The notes under the pieces were generated by a model that was not told where the DNA came from, ran no database searches, and worked only from the letters and a program-made list of their open reading frames with translations. Of a stretch of 64,000 bases of DNA, positions 59,990-64,000 are shown piece by piece (position 1 is the first letter of the stretch; the number at the start of each line of letters is the position of its first letter). The DNA lies in assembly GCF_004345245.1 (NCBI RefSeq), contig NZ_SLUQ01000013.1, positions 62,001 to 126,000 on the forward strand, written 5' to 3'. This DNA comes from Rhizobium sp. BK251 (GTDB lineage: Bacteria; Pseudomonadota; Alphaproteobacteria; Rhizobiales; Rhizobiaceae). A program made the translations under genes and the position numbers.

Positions 59990-60799
59990 TCAGCGCGCGT
60001 TCACATGAATGCCGCCGTCGACCATGATCTTTGCACCATTGATATAGGATGCGCGGTCGGAGGCAAGAAAGACGATCACGTCGGCGACCTCTTCCGCCTG
60101 TGCCCAGCGGCCGGAAATGATGCCCTTCTCCCGGCAGAATTTCTCCAGAAACGCCTCGCGTGATATTCCGGCGTTGCTGCCGGCGTTGTCCGCCCAATAT
60201 TGCCGCCACTCTGTGGCAATCAGGCCGGGGATCACCGCATTGACGGTGATCTTCTCGGCGGCGAGATCCTGGGCCAGATAGCCGGTACCGTGATTGAGTG
60301 CTGCGTTGTTGAGGCCATGGGTCAAGGCCGGCGACCAGGTGGAGATGCCTGCCGCGCCGGTGACATTGACGATCCGGCCGCTGCCGTCACGCGGCATGAG
60401 CGGCAGGAAGTCCCGGATGACGCGCAGATAGCCGATCATCTTGATCTCGAGGTCGGCCCGCCAGTCGTCGTCCTCCCACAGAAGCTGGCGATCTTGCCGG
60501 CGAATGGCGCTGCCGGCATTGTTCACCAGAACATGGACCCTGCCGAAATCCGGGTGGTTTCGAACAGTATCGACGGCCTGCCTGACGGCACCCGCCTCGG
60601 TGATGTCGGTCGCGATCGGCAGGACGCGCACGTCATGTTCGGCGGCAACCTTCCGCGCTACGGCTTCGAGATCGGATGCGGTGCGCGCCAGAAGCACCAG
60701 ATGGGCGCCTTCCCTGGCGAATGAGATCGCCGTCGCCTTGCCGATGCCCTTGCTGGCGCCGGTGACGAGGGCCACCCTGCCCTTCAGTCCGAGTTCCAT
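59990..60799 (-). CDS. SDR family oxidoreductase
   Basis: A 269-residue short-chain dehydrogenase with VALVTGASKGIGKATAISFA, NNAGSAIRRQD and the C-terminal NGAKIMVDGGIHVNAR. At the usual catalytic Tyr-x3-Lys position I read LTHGLNNAALNHGTGYLAQDLA, where the Tyr and Lys of the standard motif are not obvious, so activity may be altered. It starts 12 bases after the livF stop, so it is the last gene of the Liv operon and may act on the transported compound. GAGGAGG precedes the ATG. Confidence 0.8.
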   Translation of the reverse strand: MELGLKGRVALVTGASKGIGKATAISFAREGAHLVLLARTASDLEAVARKVAAEHDVRVLPIATDITEAGAVRQAVDTVRNHPDFGRVHVLVNNAGSAIRRQDRQLLWEDDDWRADLEIKMIGYLRVIRDFLPLMPRDGSGRIVNVTGAAGISTWSPALTHGLNNAALNHGTGYLAQDLAAEKITVNAVIPGLIATEWRQYWADNAGSNAGISREAFLEKFCREKGIISGRWAQAEEVADVIVFLASDRASYINGAKIMVDGGIHVNAR

Positions 60800-60811
60800 G
60801 GGCGTGCCTCC

Positions 60812-61535
60812 TCAGTGTACTCCCAGCATTGCCTGGCGGATCTCGTCATGGGCGATCGCGCCCTTCGACCGTCTGAATTCGCGGTGGATGCTGCCATGCG
60901 CCAGCACATAGGCGCGCGACGCGACATCGATCGCCTGGAAGAAGCTCTGCTCCGCCATCAGGATCGTCATGTTGCTCTTCTCGCGAAGCTGGGTGATGGC
61001 GTTCAGCACGTCGCGCACGACGATCGGCGCAAGGCCGACCGAAGGCTCGTCGATCACCATGATCTTGGGAGACGTCATCAGCGAGCGGGCGATCGCCAGC
61101 AGCTGCTGCTGGCCGCCGCTCATGGTCGAGGCGATCTGGTGGCGGCGTTCCTGCAGCAGCGGAAAGGTCTCGAAGCAATAGGCGAGGTTTTCGCGCATCC
61201 GGCCGCTGACGAGCGGATTGCTGCCCGCGAGCTTCAGATTGTCCTCGACCGAGATGTTCGGCACCAGCCGCCGCCCCTCGGGCACGATCGAAAGGCCGAG
61301 CCGGACGATCTCGTGCGGCGCGAGCCTGGTCAGGTCCGTGCTTTTGCCATCCCATTGCAGAATGATTTTGCCGGCGCTGGCGCGCACGAAGCCCAGAACG
61401 CAGTTGAGCAACGTGCTCTTGCCGTTGCCGTTCATGCCGAGCAGCGCAACCATCTCGCTTTCGTTGAGCTCCAGAGACACGTTCCTGAGGACAGAAACCG
61501 CGCCGTAGCCCGCAGACAGATTTTCAATGATCAGC

Positions 61536-61543
<8 letters not shown>
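60812..61543 (-). CDS. livF: Branched-chain-type ABC transporter ATP-binding protein LivF
   Basis: A 243-residue ATPase with Walker A GMNGNGKST, signature MSGGQQQLLAIARSL, Walker B IMVIDEPSVGLAP and the H-loop MAEQSFFQA, which has Gln where most ABC ATPases have His. Its start overlaps livG by 8 bases. With LivG, LivM and LivH it makes a HAAT-family transporter for amino acids or aromatic/amide compounds. Confidence 0.9.
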
Positions 61544-62245
<702 letters not shown>

Positions 62246-62249
<4 letters not shown>

Positions 62250-63196
62250 GGGGTCACCCTCCCCTGCCTGCGGGTGAAGAGATCCGCGATGCCGCCCGGC
62301 GCAAAGGCCACGAAGGCAATAAGGACCAGCCCGACGAACAGGATGTTGAGCTCCGACGAGATGGTGACGGTGGCGATCTGCTGCGCGGAGGCAAGCAGGA
62401 GCGCACCGATCACCGGACCGGCCCAACTGCGCGTGCCGCCGATCAGCGGCATGGCGATCGCGTTGAGCCCGATGATCAGGCTGAAGGCGGTCACGGGTTC
62501 GACGAAGGAGGTGTAGTACGGATATGGCGCACCGGCTGCAGCGAGCACGGCGCCGCTGAGCGCGCAGGCAAACAGCTTCAGGCGGAGCGTGGGAACGCCT
62601 GAGCATTCCGCCGCATCCTCGCTCGCCCGAACGGCCCGCAGTCCGCGGCCAACCCAGGAGATTTCCACCCAGCGCGCCAGTGAAACGCTGGCAACCGCGA
62701 TCAGCAGCATGACCGTGAAGATATATTGCGAGGGCCCAGGGCTCCAGGCGGGCGGCGGCGGCCCATAGACGACCATGCCGCTTGCCCCGCCGAGAGCCGG
62801 GATGTTGTGGACGATGGTTTCGAGTACGACGACGAGGCCGAGCGTGGCGATGGCGAAATAGACACCCTGGATGCGAAGCGTCAGGTATCCCATCAGCACG
62901 CCGAGAACCGCGCCGAGGAGGGCCGCCGCGAGGATGCAGAGCGGCAGCGGCAGCCCGAAGGCGGTGAAGAGGAAGGCCGAGAGATAGACCCCCGCCCCGA
63001 AGAAGCCGGCCGCGCCGAAATTAATATAGCCGGCATAGCCGCCGAGAATGTTCCAGCCGGCGGCGATCGTCACATATTGCAGGATGACATAGCCGGCAAA
63101 GAAATAGAACGGGTTCCGGATGAGCCATGGGGCGAGCAGGCCAAACGCGACGACGGCCACGGCCCCGACCAGAAACAGAAGGGAATTCTTCCTCAT
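62246..63196 (-). CDS. livM: Branched-chain-type ABC transporter permease LivM
   Basis: A 316-residue permease beginning MRKNSLLFLVGAVAVVAFGLLAPWLI, with about nine hydrophobic segments. The GYAGYINFGAAGFFGAGVYLSAFL block (about 50-73) and RGLRAVRASEDAAECSGVPTLRLKL (about 198-222) are family signatures. Its start at 63196 overlaps the livH stop by 4 bases; longer upstream readings run into livH in another frame. Confidence 0.9.
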
Positions 63197-64000
63197 CGCG
63201 CAGCTCCGAACAGGCCCTGGGGACGACCGGCGAGCCCGAGGAGGAGGATCGCGAACGCAACGCCCGGCGACCACGAGGGGTTGAGGTAGGTTGATACCAG
63301 CGCCTCCGCGACGCCGATGATGATCGCGATCGCGAGGCTGCCGGGGATGGAGCCCATGCCGGCAAGCACCACGATCGCGAAGACGCGGCCGATCTGATAG
63401 CGCCCAGCGAAAGGCTCGACCGGACCAACCATGATGAGCGCGGCACCCGCCACGACAGCAGTCGCGGTCGCAATCCCGAAGGCATGCCGCTTCACCGAAG
63501 CCGGATTCAGGCCCGCGATCGAGAGCGCCCGTTCCTCATGGGCGACCGCCCGGATTGCGGTGCCGGAATTCGTGCGGCTCAGATAGAGCCAGACGGCCGC
63601 GATCATCACCGGCCCGAGCAGCGCGGGGATCAGCAGGCGGTAGGGAATGGTGAGCAAGCCGAGCCTCAGGCTCGAACCGATATAGGGGACGTTGATCGAC
63701 TTCAGTTCCGAACCGAAAGTGAGCGAAAGCAGGATTTCGATGACCAGCGAAAGGCCGAAGAACAATGTAAGGCTCTGCAGGACATTGGCGCCGCCCCTTC
63801 GCTCGAAGACACGCGCATAGAAGGCATAGAGCGCAACACCGAGGAGATAGAAGGGGATCAACCCGATGATCGCAGCGGCAATCGGATCCAGCCCGAACTG
63901 TGCAAGGCTATAGACGAAGAAGGCGCCGGCGACGACGAGCGTCGGATGCGCGATGTTCGGTATGTGGAGGATACCGAATGTGATCGCGAGCCCGAGGGCA
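63193..64000 (-). CDS. livH: Branched-chain-type ABC transporter permease LivH (partial, start outside window)
   Basis: The frame stays open to the window edge, giving at least 269 residues of a LivH permease. The visible N-terminal part reads LAITFGILHIPNIAHPTLVVAG, matching the LALTFG...NFAHG family region, so only a short N-terminal piece is missing. The later block SGTAIRAVAHEERALSIAGLN contacts the ATPase. It overlaps livM by 4 bases. The substrate-binding protein is not in the window and may lie beyond 64000. Confidence 0.88.
   Translation of the reverse strand, partial: ALGLAITFGILHIPNIAHPTLVVAGAFFVYSLAQFGLDPIAAAIIGLIPFYLLGVALYAFYARVFERRGGANVLQSLTLFFGLSLVIEILLSLTFGSELKSINVPYIGSSLRLGLLTIPYRLLIPALLGPVMIAAVWLYLSRTNSGTAIRAVAHEERALSIAGLNPASVKRHAFGIATATAVVAGAALIMVGPVEPFAGRYQIGRVFAIVVLAGMGSIPGSLAIAIIIGVAEALVSTYLNPSWSPGVAFAILLLGLAGRPQGLFGAAR

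Noticed and set aside
59805-60209. A 134-codon frame on the minus strand at the end of the SDR gene
   Set aside because: It is out of frame with the SDR, rich in Arg/Gly and has no supporting start or family features.

Overview
This window is GC-rich DNA from an alphaproteobacterium, most likely in the Rhizobiaceae (Sinorhizobium/Rhizobium/Agrobacterium relatives). The evidence is a carnitine-dehydrogenase/thioesterase fusion next to caiD, a NasT/NasS-controlled nitrate assimilation operon, a coxMNOP-type oxidase, many ABC transporters, and heavy third-position G/C codon use. There are no rRNA or tRNA genes, insertion sequences, CRISPR arrays or core housekeeping genes. The content is catabolic and accessory metabolism, as expected of a chromid or megaplasmid or a flexible chromosome arm.

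Layout. 1-4565: end of a carnitine/betainyl-CoA catabolic operon (thioesterase tail, acyl-CoA dehydrogenase, NDP-forming acyl-CoA ligase, CaiD). 4594-5930: an esterase/ACT-domain pair on the other strand. 6101-18349: nitrate assimilation, nasT-nasS then nrtA-nrtB-nrtC-nirB-nirD-nasA-cysG. Upstream of nrtA lie a sigma-54 promoter and a leader that looks like an ANTAR (NasT) antitermination target. 18365-22440: an OsmC protein and a two-component flavin monooxygenase cluster. 22528-30315: a sugar ABC transporter divergent from a ROK regulator, a Gfo/Idh/MocA oxidoreductase and a ThuA protein. 30631-42459: a second sugar/polyol ABC transporter followed by a large dihydroxyacetone-kinase cluster: fused DhaK-DhaL, separate DhaL, DhaM, HPr and enzyme I, a small HTH-like protein and a second DhaK. 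42655-44676: an SDR and a LacI-family regulator. 44889-49914: cytochrome c and an aa3/caa3-type oxidase (subunits II, I, two III-like, IV). 50106-53387: old yellow enzyme, a gluconate-5-dehydrogenase-like SDR and a class III cyclase. 53652-58749: a ribose/fructose-type ABC transporter split around a divergent promoter, with an epimerase and a GntR/FadR regulator. 58890-59549: 1-Cys peroxiredoxin. 59990-64000: an SDR with a branched-chain-type (Liv) ABC transporter that runs off the window.

How they work together. The nitrate block is a complete pathway: NrtABC imports nitrate, NasA reduces it to nitrite, NirBD reduces nitrite to ammonium, and CysG makes siroheme for NirB. NasS (sensor) and NasT (RNA-binding antiterminator) probably gate read-through of the leader, while sigma-54 couples initiation to nitrogen limitation. 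The Dha block pairs a transporter with both an ATP-type kinase (fused DhaKL) and a PEP-type kinase (DhaK+DhaL+DhaM), and brings its own HPr and enzyme I. The most informative non-coding signals are the nrtA leader (8181-8340), a GntR-type palindrome at 55617-55629, repeats at 30499-30538 and palindromes at 21732-21750 and 43507-43558.
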